DNA of 64,000 nucleotides. It comes from Miscanthus floridulus (taxonomy: Eukaryota; Streptophyta; Magnoliopsida; Poales; Poaceae). Location of the stretch: contig NC_089595.1 of assembly GCF_019320115.1 (NCBI RefSeq), forward strand, positions 108,516,158-108,580,157, written 5' to 3'. The notes under the pieces are model-generated. The model was not told where the DNA came from. It did not search any database and saw nothing but the letters and a program-made list of their open reading frames with translations. Numbering within the stretch: the stretch's first letter is position 1; the number at the start of each line of letters is the position of its first letter. Of this stretch, positions 12,023-27,512 are shown piece by piece. A program made the position numbers and the translations under genes.

Positions 12023-13310
12023 TGCCTCTTTTTGGTAGAGAGCGTGGTTGATCAAGGGGGTCACCGCCGTGAGCACCACCGTGCCTCGGGCAGTGCACCG
12101 CCCTATTTTTCTAGAGAGTGCGGGTTCTCATGCAGATGGCCAGGTGGTCACTGCCCCTAGGGGCAGTGCCACCGCCACCCTTGTTCGGTGACCAATGGCT
12201 AGTTTCTAGCCACTAGAATTCGACCATTGGGGAGGGCACCACTATGTCCGGTGCCAGGCACCGCCGTGTCCGGTGCCCTCGTAGAAACTAGCAACTTTGC
12301 TCCAATGGCTCTATTTGGCTTGGGGGCTATAAATAGAGGTGGAGCTCAGACTTGGGCTGGTTGCTAAGCACCCTTAAGCCTTGGTGGCTTGTGTAGGTGT
12401 GCTGGGATGCCCTCTAACTCACTTGTGCTTGCAAGAGTGTGATCTGATTACGAGTGAGTGTGATTCTAATGCGTTGCATCATGAGGTTGCATCGAGTGGC
12501 ACTATGTGATCGAGTTGCAAGCCGGTGGTGCTTGTTACTCTTAGAGATTGCCACCTCCTAGATGGCTTGATGGCTTGTGACTCCGTTGAAGCACGCAAGA
12601 AGATTGTGCGGTGCTCTAGAGGAGGATTTGTTAGGGGGATTGTGCTCACCCCACGGGGATCGCGAAGAGCAACTCTATTAGAGCGTGTCATTGAGCTACC
12701 CTCACTTTCAGGGTAGGTTCTTGCAGTGCACGATGTGCGGGCTTGGTGGGTGATGCCAATTAGCCGCCGAACCACCAAGTGAGCGGTTGACACAATAGGG
12801 ACTAGCGTGTTGGCAAGCACTGAACCTCAGGATAAAATCATCGTGTCATCCTTGTCTTCCCGTTGGTTTGCATCCTCGTTACACAAGCTTTTATTTACAT
12901 TCATATATATTGTGCTTGTGTAGTTGCTCTTATAATTAGTTGACTTGTGTACCTTCGTGCTTGTGTAGTATAGAAGTAGCTCCCTTGCGTGGCTAATTTG
13001 GTTTTAGTAACCTTGTTAGTCACATTGCTTAGTTTGTGTAGCTAAGTAATTTGCGATCTATAATTTGGCTTGTGTAGCCTTGTTATTAAGCATTGCAAGT
13101 GAGCTTAGGAGCTTTGTGCTTTCACATACTAAAATTGTGTAGGAGCTCCCCCGTTGCTTGAAGTACTAGTGCATAGGTTTGTGTGACCTTGCTCTAGAAT
13201 TGTTTAGGTGAGCTCTAGCTAACCTGGCACCCTTGTTGCCTAATTAGGATCTTGATAAGGTGCTTGTGAACTTAGGTAGAGGGGTGTAGTCTTGGCTAGA
13301 CCGATAGGGT
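12023..13310 (+). mobile_element. Older LTR, remainder of U3, R and U5
   Basis: Continuation of the LTR seen at 7368-7992 after copy A. A TATAAATA box at 12328-12335 sits in GGGGGCTATAAATAGAGG, followed by R/U5-like sequence with many GTGTAG and CTTGTGTAG repeats to about 13300. The 3' edge is not clear and no primer site was found. No gene is seen. Confidence 0.6.
12328..12335 (+). promoter_or_regulatory. TATA box of the older LTR
   Basis: TATAAATA in a typical LTR promoter setting between GC-rich U3 and the U5-like part. Confidence 0.55.
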
Positions 13311-13419
13311 TCTTCTATATTCTTATTCTTATCATATCAATATAGTTATGCTATAAAATTAGAGCAAAGTTCTTATGTTATTCAGTTAGCATATGAAACT
13401 TTATGCTTAATCTTTCATA

Positions 13420-14321
13420 CATACATGTTTAGATCAAGACCTAAACTGAGGTAGTGAGTTCTACTTTAAGATTAGATTTGGTCATTATATTCTTGCGGGT
13501 CTGTCGTCCGTCCCCATGGTGGATGCTCTAGTAAGAGGACTCCTGATAAAGATAGAAGTTCCTAGCCACCGCTAGATTAGTAACCGATAGCGTAGACGTG
13601 GTGTCTATATTAGAAGTTACCTTCGTTTGCCTTGTATCCTTCGGGTGAGGGGTAGGTGGCAGGTTGTGACAACCCTATCCGTCCTTCATAATCCCCCACG
13701 TTCGGATACGGCATAGAGCTATAGGCCGACATCGACTGGTAGACCAGTTGCAACCTGGTGCCTGAAGTAAGTTTATAGTGACCAAAGCTATCTTAACTTT
13801 GGATCTCTACCCCTAGAAATTCATGTATTTGTATGACTATCTGCTTAGCATAGCTATACAAGATAAGCCTACTCCTGTTAGGTATATTCTTTTATTCTTT
13901 ATTCTTTCTTTTATCTTTATCCTTGAGTTTGGCTTGAGTGTGTGTGTCACACTATCCAATATTTATCCTATCTTACCCCTGTTATGGACTTTGGTCTATT
14001 ATATAGTCATGTTATCTTGACCATGTCCCTACTAGAGACTTATACACCATGCCTTCCTTTGGGAAAATATAAATGAACGATACCCTAATACTTCCGGGTG
14101 AAATGCTACAACGATATATCCGTGCGCTTGCGGAAGATTTCCGTATGTGTTCAGAAATATCATAACGGTGTTTTTGGTGCCATTACTAGGAAACACCAGT
14201 CCTAGTAGTGACGCTAAGAAATGCCAACACTCTTTGTGGCCCACGTTCTCTAGTTCGGTGCTTGCCAACACCATCAACCCTCACTTCTCTTGCAATGTCT
14301 TGCATGTCTCCGACTCCTTAG
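13420..14321 (+). mobile_element. Remnant of Gypsy LTR end plus decayed primer site
   Basis: The stretch ends in a relic of the grass Gypsy primer site (14175-14192). It reads TGGTGCCATTACTAGGAA, against the familiar TGGCGCCGTTGCCGGGGA, with 12 of 18 positions equal and every difference a transition. The sequence before it reads like LTR R/U5. The left boundary is uncertain. No coding sequence survives after the primer site before the next insertion. Confidence 0.45.
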
Positions 14322-15246
14322 GGTCTTGTAAGGACCGAGGATGTCGCCTAGAGGGGGTGAATAGGCATTTCTAAAAATTAACACCTTCAAATGTGAAAAC
14401 AATTAGTATGGGAGTTTCTGATGATTCGGAAACTCCAAATCAGAGAATTAAACCCCTCAAGAGACAACCATAGAGTTTATGAAAGATAATAAATAAAGCT
14501 AGGAGCCAAAACCCTGCAACACAAAAGATTAGAGCAAATAACAAATTAATTCAGCACTGGACCTAATATCAGAAGTGTCCAGTATCAATATCGGACGTGT
14601 CCAGTATACACGGGTTCTACAGTCAGCTGCCCAAACATGCTCCTTTTTTATTCATGTTTTCAATCAAGGTTGTAGGGGACTACTAGGGGTTATGCTATAC
14701 ACCAGTAACCTAGATACAAACTCGCACAACCTAAGTGGATCACAAATATCAAATAAAAGCGAATTGAGACATGATATTTGTTTTACTGAAGTTTGGACTC
14801 CATTGAGTCCTACTCTCCATTGAGGTGGCTACGAGTGACCCAACAATAGTCAAGCTCTAGAGGACCCATGAAGGTTGACTCTAGCTAGAGTCTTTTCTAA
14901 CTCCTATTCCTCCTTCCACTAGTTGATTCCTGCCCTTGCCGCGGTGGAATCGTCCGGTACAAACTTTTCGAGGCATATCACAATCTCTCCAGTGCTCTCT
15001 GGTGACACCTAGCCATCTAGGACCGAAGAGTCCAAGAGTAACAAATGCAAATCACGGGATTAACAATATGCACAAGTGCTCAAGGTTGGCTAGCTCTCAA
15101 TTTTTGAATTTCTCTCAACCCACAACTTGGATTTTGCTAATTTGATCATACACTCACTAAAAGAGGGTTGGAGAGTGTTTTCAAGGCTCAAAAACATGTA
15201 TAGCAACCAGCAAAATCAGCAGCCTCTAAAGGTAGATGCTTGGGGG

Positions 15247-15255
15247 TATTTATAT
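15247..15255 (-). promoter_or_regulatory. TATA box of the minus-strand solo LTR
   Basis: The minus strand reads GGGGGATATAAATACCCCC, a TATA element between U3 and R of the SIRE-type solo LTR. Confidence 0.6.
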
Positions 15256-16258
15256 CCCCCTCTCAAAAACTAGATGTTAGAGAGCCGTTGGAGCATATCG
15301 GACACATCCGCTATTACTAGTACAACGCCAAAGGTTTGAAAGTTAAAGGCGCCCACGAGGCATCGAAACTACTGATGCTTACTGGGACTTCTGACTCCTG
15401 AAACTTAGGCCTTTGCCAGAACTTCCAATGAACCAAACTCGAGAACACAGAAAAGATTGTTGTGACCAAGCCCATACCGGTGCTCGGCCACAACAAGGTT
15501 ATTACTCTTGTGTGACTCTCTCTCACTCAAACCTCACATAGGTTGACTTGAGCACTTATGAAGGATCATCTATAAACATGATGCATCCCTCTTAATAATA
15601 CGACATACCTATTTACTCAAGATCAAATGAAAAAAATATAAACCTCTTGAGTTGATTTCCTTCAAAGTCAAATGCCATAGCTCTCAATCTTCATCAAGTG
15701 AGGGTGTCAACATGTCAACTTTGATTTTCTTCTTGAGCATAGCCATCTTGAGCATGTGAGTTGATTCCATTCAATAGATGAGAATTAACTTCAAATGAAT
15801 CAAGTCACTAACAATTTACCTAATATATATTTGATCCTTAACCTCACTGTGACCATCATAATTTGATTAGTACCTCAACTAAATGCAAGTACTTTCTTCT
15901 TTACCCTAGCTAGGTTCCTCGGCTACCAAGCCATCGCTTGCCCATCACCCATGCTTAGTGCCTCGAAGCCATTCCTTGCTATCTTCACCATCTCAAGCCA
16001 TCAAGTCACATCTTGTGTTGAATCATCCATTCGTTTGTATAGTTCTCTTTTTATTTCAATGTAGCAAGCTATGAGCCCATTCCATATGCAATCCCTCATG
16101 TCTCATTAATTAATTCTCAATGGTCTTACTTTATAGTAAATCATAGAAATCCCATAACAAATAAGCCCTGCATGAATTACATTTGCAATGTTGTCTTGTG
16201 TTTGAGCTAAATTGCTTATACAACAACACATCATTTTGGCTTTATACAATTTATTCAA

Positions 16259-19355
<3,097 letters not shown>

Positions 19356-19471
19356 TTCAAGTACCTGTGAGATAACCAATTTCCTATCCAACAGTTAGCA
19401 AATATGTTAGATCTTTAATCGTGTTGTCATTCAATCATCCAAAATCCACTAAAGGGCTAGATGCACTTTCA

Positions 19472-19800
19472 GGTCTGAGAACACATGTGCGAGTTTCACA
19501 GAGTGACGAATCTTGTCTACAAGGACATTTTACACAAAGATTCACCAAAAAGATGTCCATGGAGCAAGCAATCGAGGGGCCTTTAGTGATCTCCAGCCTC
19601 CACGGCCCTTTTTGTCTGTGCCCTCGTTAGCTCATCAAGATTTGAGGTCATAACATCAAGGGGAAGAGGCATACAACAATGGGCCGTAACAAATTAGTGT
19701 GAACTTCCGATGCTATGTGAGAGCAATAAGATAGATAGGTCAGGAATGGGCAATGGGCTATAATGTTACCTATCTACATTGTTTGTTTGATGTGAATTTA
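19472..19800. other. Spacer between solo LTRs, no gene seen
   Basis: About 330 bases of the older host sequence start with the GGTCT duplication. I see no coding signal, known repeat or RNA gene. The short open frame at 19421-19630 begins inside the LTR and has no recognisable motif. Confidence 0.5.
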
Positions 19801-22800
19801 TGTTACACCCGATTTTAAGAACAAAACCAGATGTACACTATATGTGTGCCCAGAAAGTCAAATCACACATATAGCGATAAATTACAATAGTATCAAAAGA
19901 CAATGCTTTATTACTTAACAAATAATAATATGATATTATTACTTACATAAAGACAAAGCTTACATCAAAGTAGCGGAATCATAAATTTTAATCTTCAAGC
20001 GAAGCCTCCAAACACCACAGGAACGGTCGACTGGGGTACATACGCCTAATACTTCTCAGAAAACTCACTTGCTCCAACATCTGGTACCCATCCAAGATTT
20101 TTCCAAATTTTGAATGTAAAGCAAGGGTAAGTACATGTTGTACTCAACAAATATAATATGGGGTTCATGAGGCTCAAAAGGTTGACACTGGTTTACTACG
20201 ATTAGGTTTTAGTGAGTCACAATTTTAAGCAATTGAGTAGCAACAAGTTTAGCATAAGCCCCATAAAACACATGATCAAGTAAACATGAATAATGAATAG
20301 CATAAACATAATTATCATTAATAATCATCTATTCCATAAAGGTCCAAGGCCGCTCGTGACCGTGATCACGGCTGATATACAAGTTTTATACTCTGCAAAT
20401 GTTGTACACTTTCACCATGAACCATGATTTACCCTTTCGCCCGAGGTGATCAGCCTCTTGACCCACTACCAAGGAAGGTCGACAGGATTTACTATAAAAC
20501 CTTTCAAAGGTTCGTCTAACAAATTAGGGCCGCTAGGTTTCCAATTGGCAAGGAAATATAGAGCCCCCTTTCGGAAGGCACACTCACGCAGAAGTACTCT
20601 TAGAAACAGAGGCCGCACTATACTCAGCTCGTCAAGCCCCTTTTGCGCCCTTTCGTGTAACCACTAAAAAGCTAGAAAATGTCCTCATCCTTGACTAAAG
20701 CCAGAGCCATATAGCACTCATGGTTGTACTATAAGTCCCGGATGAGCGCTTACAGAGAAGTCCTTAAGGAGAGGAATCTAGAGCATCACAAAAAACTATG
20801 CTCTAGCCCCCTTGTTCCTTGTTCTTAAAAAGCATCTTTTAGTGTTTATTGTATATACCGTTAGTCAAGTCACAAGATCATGGTTATTGTTTAAGCACTA
20901 GCAATATACTACCCAAATACATAAACCCATAGGAATCAAGGTACCAGATAACAAAGTACTAGTAAATCCTTAGTGATAGTCAAGGTAGACATATATAGTA
21001 TGAATTAAATGATTTAGAACAACAAGGATAATCCCATGCTATACTTGTCTTATACACTTGCTCAAACTCCCTCATACTTCTGCTTCTGGTCATCACCTTC
21101 TGATCTTCGGCGCTTACAAATGGTTTTCGTTCTACTCATAGCAAGCACCATGCATAGACAAACATACAAACAACAATAAAAGCAACTAAGAACAGTACAC
21201 CACACAAGGGTAAGCAACATACTAAAAGAGAGCTCGCTGCTACGGTCGCGGGAGTGCAACAAAACGCCGAGAACGAGTCTACGGTTAAAAATAAAACAGC
21301 TATTAGGAGTTTTATATATTATAAAAGAAAAGAAAAGCCTACATGCTTGATTTTAATTGAGCAAAAGTCTGTAAAAGTTATTAAGATCAGATTAGTCAAA
21401 ACATAGTTTAATTCAAAAACCGAGTTGGAACTACTCATATTTTTTTTAATAAACAATGCCATATAATTTAATCAAGTTTAACTTTATCTTCGCAAAAGAA
21501 AAAGTATATGTGAAAGCTACTGAACCAGTTATGTTGTGTCTGTAACATGCTTAAGCTAAGCAAAATATGAATTAAAAACGTATTCATATTTCCATTAATC
21601 TAGTTAGCAATCGTTATGGTCCAAAGTTCCTTTTAAATTGAAAAACTAGTTTGCATTAACACTAAACAATTTAATATTAAAATTATAAACTCAGAAACAT
21701 TTAGCATGATGAACATCGCCACGTAATCACGAATCCAACCTATGATTATTAATCATCCATAGGTGAAAGAAGATATATACACTAGGCAAAAACATGTACG
21801 TGTGATAGGATATCTGGTAGAGAATTTTAGTACTGATATGTTTGAACGGAAGTTTCACCAGGCAAAACACATAGCTAGTTTGATGAACAACAAAACATGT
21901 AGCTATAGTTGATGAAATAGACGAACGGTGGAGGAAGTTGACAAGATTACCATGCATGTCATCCGTAGCTTGCTCTGGTCATGGCGAGAAACAGATGATA
22001 GATGCAGGATTAGCTTGGAGCGAGCATGCTTGGCCTCAAGACAGACAAGCAGCCAGGAACTCTTGCATCACGGTGGTAAATCTAACCAAAGGTGCTGGAG
22101 ATGTTTTAAGACAAAGCAAGGAATAGAGAATTGATTAGAAAGGAAAGGATAAACTGAAAGGCAAGGTGACAGGGGCTCACGTTGGTGGTTTCTGGTTGAA
22201 TCGCCGATGATTACTTCTTGTTTTTCAGGCGCATGGCGCTGGTGGATTTGCTCCTACGTGCAGGTGCCGCCTGGCTTGGCCGCTTGACCGGACGACGAGG
22301 AGAACGAAGTTAGCAGCAAGTGCTTCACGTGGCCGCCTCTGGCTGTGATTTGCCTCCATGGACTTCTGGACGACCTGAGCCTCTTCACGGAAGCCGCAGG
22401 TACATAGCAGCAGCATGCCTCCTGCAGCAGGCGATACTAGATCGGCGAAAGGCAGAGGTAGGAAAAAGAAGAGACAGGACTCAGGAGATCGACAACGTTG
22501 CCTGGCTCTTTTGAACACGAAGAAGACGATGAACTCTCCTGGAAGGCTCGTGCATTCTTGATGCCAGCAAGTAAGCGACAGCAACGGGAACGACGTACGG
22601 CCTGCCCTGCCGGAGATGAACTGGAAGGCAACGGCTTGATCTTTCTCATCATGGTGGCGCTCGAATCCGCAGCTTCGGCGAGCGTGGCTCAAGGGAAGAA
22701 TCAACTTGCAGTTCGGCATGGCAGATGGAGAGGCGACGAGAGCAGTAGGGCTGCGCCTTAATTTTTGAAGGATTGAACTCAGATTTTCAATGGTTGGATA

Positions 22801-23014
22801 CATGAAGCAGAGATTGCTATTTATGGACGGGCATGACGTGATGGATATGGAGTCCTTGGCTTGCACGGCATATATCACAGATAGATTGGAAAGGAAAACA
22901 GAATTGATGGGTTGCTCTGTGCTAGAACAGCTAGCCGACTCTGTCTATATCATCGTTATGATTAAAGCATATGACCTCGTTGCTTGCTTCTTTGATCTGT
23001 ATATATCCTCTCGT

Positions 23015-23285
23015 GAATTTTGTTTTTAATTTTAATATTTTTTGATAACTCATTTTAAATCTAACACTGTAAGTTTTTTTTAAACTAATACTTTTGGCCG
23101 CGTCTATTGCCCTGGCGCGGCCAAATGCCTGTGCCGCGCCATGCATGGTGGCGCGGCAGAGGTCTGACGTGGCGACGACCGGTTTCGGTGACCGTTGACG
23201 TGGCAGCTCTTGCCGCGCCACCGATCTTGGCGCGGCAGTGTCGCGCCCTGATCCATGGTGCGGCAGAGCCGAATAAATATCGCGT
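23015..23285 (+). repeat. Left TIR of the 4.5-kb MULE
   Basis: About 270 bases. An AT-rich outer 80 bases is followed by a GC-rich part with alternating TGCCGCGCCA and TGGCGCGGCA units, many forming short palindromes such as GCCGCGCCATGCATGG. It matches the reverse complement of 27244-27512 with few differences. Confidence 0.93.
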
Positions 23286-23559
23286 GGCCGGCCGCCCGCC
23301 CGCACGCACCCTGCCTGCCCGCCTGCCGCCAGCGCCACCAGCTGCCACGCAGCGCCCGCCCAGCCACGCCGTGCCCGGCCACTCCCGCCGCGTAGCGCCC
23401 ACGCCGGCCGCGCCACGAACGCCGGCGCGTCAAGGCCGCCCTCTCCTAAGGTACCTCCTCTCGATTTCATATATATATATATTTTGCTTATTATTGATTT
23501 AGGATAATTAATGATTTAGGATTGTTAGGGTTGATTTCATATTTTTTTTATTATTATTG

Positions 23560-23760
23560 ATTTAGGATAAATAGTGATTTAGGATAGTTAGTAATTTAGG
23601 ATAGTTAGGGTTGATTTCATTTTTTTTTATTATTGATTTAGGATAATTAGTGATTTAGGATAGTTAGTAATTTAGGATAGTTAGGGTTTTATGATTGGTA
23701 TTGATTTATGATAGTTAGTGATTTAGGATAGTTAGGTTAGTGAATTTGTTTGTGATTTAC
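23560..23760 (+). repeat. TTAGGATAGTTAG-type degenerate repeats
   Basis: Units like GATTTAGGATAGTTAGTAAT recur six or more times between the left TIR and the PMD gene. This is low-complexity sequence with possible leader or promoter function, but no TATA box is certain. Confidence 0.7.
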
Positions 23761-24069
23761 GTTGGTTTGAGGTTGTGTGTTCTAGTATAGTTAGGATTTA
23801 GGGTTTAGGGATTGTTTATGTATTTATTATTTAGTTTATAGTTAGTTATTTAGTTAGGGATTTTGGGTATAGATACTAGTTTACTCTAAACCCAAAAGGG
23901 TTTAGGTATTTTAGGGATTGATTATGTATTTATTATCAGGTATAGTTAGGATTTTGGGTTTAGGGATTTAGGATAGTTAGATTAGTGATTTGTTTGTGCA
24001 CTTACTAATGTTAATTTAAATTTTGTTAATTTGAATAGTCTAACGCTTTGTTTATCAATTCGTAACGAG

Positions 24070-26749
24070 ATGGCTACTCCCACGCAGCACCCGTTGTACC
24101 CCATTCTTGAGGTGGAGTACGACGACCAGCACCGAGCACACATCTTGAGTGACAATGACGCAGAGGTGTCCTTGCCTCCTTTGAGGCCCCGCACGCACAC
24201 CAGGGCGCACCAGTGGGACGAGCGTTATGCGCCGTACATATTGCGTGTCGGCTTTCTCGAGCTTATCCGTGTTGTCAACCACGGTCTTCCGCCCCTTGAC
24301 CCAGCACTACTTACTGCAGCTGTAGACAGGTGCGAGTGCATTCTTTGTACGTAAACTTTCTTCTAACAAATTTGAGGCAACTAACAGTCGTTCTATTCTT
24401 ATAACAGGTGGAGGCCTGAGACCCACACGTTCCACCTACCTTGTGGCGAGATGACCTTGACGTTGCAGGATGTGAAGGCTATTTTAGGCCTTTGGTTGGG
24501 GGGACTTCCAGTGACAAGGATAGTTAACAACGATCACTGGAGGGAGGTGGCGGCTCAGTTTACTGGCTTTCTTCCACCGGACGACGATGCTTCTAAGAAA
24601 AATAAGTGAGTAATTCAAGCCTATTTAATACTTGCATTGCTTTCCTGCAGCCATGGAGTCTCATTTTCTTTGGTCAATTTCAGGAAAAGTTCTGGGGTTT
24701 CGTCGTCCTAGATCACGGAGCGCTTTGATTACTTGGACCCATAGGCTGAGGAGGCTCTGATCGACAGGTTCGCTCGTGTGTGGCTCTGGCACTTTCTTGG
24801 TGCTTTTCTCTTCCCAGACGCCTCGGGCAACACGATCAGCTGGATGTTCCTTGACATACTATGACAACCGTGGGAGAACATAGTGGCGTACAGCTGGGGC
24901 AGCGCAGTCCTGGCATGGACGTATCGACAGCTATGCGTTGCCTACCGTCGCACCTCAGGATATGCGAACCTTAGAGGTTGCTCGTACCTACTTCAGGTGT
25001 GGTGTTGGGAACGATGGCCCGTTGGGAGGCCCCTTAATAATGGTTTACCGGTAAGTACTTCGGTTCACTATATTCTTGGAGGCAGTTACATATGAATTCA
25101 TTATTAATGGCTAATTCATTATCGTGTTCAATGCAGCGATGAAACGGGCAGGATACACTCCCTACAACTCTGTATATCTGGACGGGAGCAGAGTTAGTTA
25201 GAGGGAATGCGAGGCGCAAGTACAGGGAGTACACAGACGGTCTCGACGTCCTGACACAGCACCAAGTTACGCTCTCTTTACTATCATACCTGTGTCTTCT
25301 TCGATCTACACTATATCACAGCCTAACTCAATTACGAAATGTTCAGGTGCATTGGTGTCCTTGGGATGCTCCCGAGATCCAGTACTATATCAGTCCTATC
25401 ACTAGGGACAAGTCAGACCAGTATCGCTGCGACGTCCCTCTTATTTTCTTCCATGTGGTCAAGATTCACTTGCCCACCCGGGTCTATAGACAGTTTGGGA
25501 GAATGACAGGCTGCCCACCACAGCTTTACTCCACCAACCAAGAATTGCACGGGTACGTTATCGATTAATAACAATGCTACAATCCAGAGGTGTGTGGTAC
25601 AACTAACATCATTTTGTTGCAGGTATGACGGCAAGAAGAGGTACAAGACCAAGGATTGGCACGTGACACACAGCTCGCGCATCCATTTGTGGCAGAACAG
25701 GGTACGACATCCGGTCCATGCGGGTCCTCCACACGACCAGCACACCTTCGACAAGTACCTGCGGTGGCTTCATAGGTCTACGAGGACACATATCAAGCCC
25801 TCGTACACTGACGTGGCGATTGACGAGGACTCGGAGGAAGATGTCATCGAAGATGTATACGACGTTACCACTAGAGAGGACACACAGCTACAGAGAGCCA
25901 TGCTACAAAGATACGTGGTATGATACTTGAATGGTATAATTTGTTATCCATTTGGTATTAAGTATGTATACTAAAACTATTCAACGGCGTTTCTGTACCC
26001 AGGCGACACAATTGTCGAGGCTGTCCAACGAAGTAGCGTACCGGCTTCACGAGTCTAGAGGTTAGGGGCCAGGCGTTCTCGTGGCTTTTGTGGTGGTAAA
26101 CATACACTTGTCTGTTTCAAAAATATTTGTTCAGTGTATATGCGTTTGGTAAATGCACTAACTTTAACGTATATTTATGCAGAAGGTGAAGAAGAGCTGC
26201 AGGAAGCTAGCTCAAAAGCTAAGCTGCATGGACACTCCTTATGAGGAACCGCCACTCCCGGCGTGGTCGGGTGGCACGTCTTCAGCCTCTTTGAGGACAC
26301 CAGCCGGCTCTTCTCAGCCGATGACTTCAGCGCGGTCGGGTGCCAGTTCCGCGGTGCGTACACCACCACATTATAGCGCTGGGAAGGACCCTGCAACCGA
26401 GGACGACGAGAACGACGATCACGACGACCCCCCGGGCTTCCGCGGATAGCACGACCAGTGGGACGATTGGCCACAGCACGAGATCGACATGTCTCAGCTA
26501 GGTGGTGCCCCGCTTGGTACTCAAGGAGCCTCACAGGTACTATCAAAGATAGTTTATTTAAATACGTAGGCTCCATGAACTAATGATCATAAAGAATTAT
26601 AAGTAATCGTGCGTATCATATACTTGCAGGGTATGAGCCGTACGCACCGTCGACGCGACCATACCGACGTTGGCTACACTCCCAATATGTTGCCAACAAA
26701 TCCGAAGAGACAGAGGCGTCCGAGGGATACTTACACTCCTGGGTCTTAG
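24070..26749 (+). pseudogene. Plant mobile domain (PMD) gene, decayed
   Basis: Nine coding exons can be placed with GT-AG borders: 24070-24329, 24408-24605, 24684-25050, 25137-25265, 25347-25552, 25623-25917, 26003-26095, 26183-26536, 26630-26749. All join in frame, for about 673 codons. Conserved PMD blocks appear in order: RYAPYILRVGFLEL, RWRPETHTFHLPCGEM, LQDVKAILGL, WLWHFLGAFLFPD, then W..D...Y..PLI. Cellular relatives (MAIN, MAIL1) are nuclear proteins that help silence transposons with a PP7-like phosphatase; transposon-borne copies have no proven role. Six in-frame stops: TAG 24709, TAG 24742, TGA 24862, TGA 25140, TAG 26063, TAG 26447. All are one transition from TGG, CAG or CGA. The tail after the PMD is Ser/Pro- and Asp-rich, then Arg-rich. 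Splice sites survive, so decay is recent relative to the gene structure. Confidence 0.85.
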
Positions 26750-27243
26750 TTTGTTAGGTCAAACAAATATTGACGTCCGAAACTTGTGGGGTTATTTGGT
26801 TATGTTATGTCAAACTTATGTCAAAACAATGAAAATGTTATGTGGCAGCTTGTCAACTTGCGCATGGACTTCATTTATCTGTTTCATATTCGTTTCTTTG
26901 CGTCGCGGCAGCACTGCCGGCGAGATTAAGTACCAACTAGTTCGGGAACCGGCAGTCCCAGCGTATCTCGACGCCGGTGGCAATTTTTCATAATCGATTA
27001 GTTAAATTGATGGTTAACCGTATTATAAAAGACGAAAAACAAATCATTGGCTTATCAAATTCTCTATTCGGCCGTGAAAAAAATTCAACAAAAGACAGAA
27101 ACAAATCTACTATTGATTTTACGTCAAGCAATACTTAGAATAACTCCCACTATCAACGCGACGCGTTCAGATTAAACCGTTCAGGTACAGCCGGCCGGGC
27201 GCGGCGGCCAGGCGGGCTTGCTGCTCGAGCAGGCGGGACTGGG

Positions 27244-27512
27244 CGCGGTATTTATTCGGCTCTGCCGCGCCACGGATCACGGCGCGGCACTGCCGCGCCA
27301 AGGTCGGTGGCGCGGCAAGAGCTGCCACGTCAATGGTCACTGAAACCGGTCGTCGCTACGTCAGACCTTTGCCGCGCCACCATGTATGGCGCGGCATAGG
27401 CATTTGGCCGCGCCAGGGCAATAGGCGCGGCCAAAAGTGTTAGTTTTAAAAAAAACTTGCAATGTTTGATTTAAAATTAGTTATCAAAAAGTGTTAAAAT
27501 TAAAAAAAATTC
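27244..27512 (-). repeat. Right TIR of the 4.5-kb MULE
   Basis: Reverse-complement partner of 23015-23285, with the same GCGCGGC units and AT-rich tip. Some arms keep CpG where the other TIR shows TG or CA. Confidence 0.93.

Larger units (their letters stand above)
23015..27512 (+). mobile_element. 4.5-kb MULE with long TIRs carrying a PMD pseudogene
   Basis: The two ends are long inverted copies of each other. The 8-bp flanks CCTCTCGT (23007-23014) and CCTCTAGT (27513-27520) match at seven positions, as expected for a Mutator-like TSD. It begins GAATTTT and ends AAAATTC. The only gene is a PMD pseudogene in + orientation. There is no transposase, so it is non-autonomous. It is inserted in the long LTR 19801-28284. 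The lead-in at about 23470-23990 is AT-rich with repeated TTAGGATAGTTAG-like units. Confidence 0.9.

Noticed and set aside
19801..21546. LTR ending at CTGTAACA near 21546
   Set aside because: The start TGTTACA would pair with it, but the flanks ATTTA and TGCTT do not match; the end at 28284 gives a 4/5 TSD and a better terminal motif.
22225..22878. 217-codon minus-strand frame
   Set aside because: No recognisable domain; lies in the long LTR with open frames also on the opposite strand.
23107..23502. Pro/Ala-rich frames at the start of the 4.5-kb MULE
   Set aside because: They arise from the GCGCGGC repeats of the TIR on both strands.
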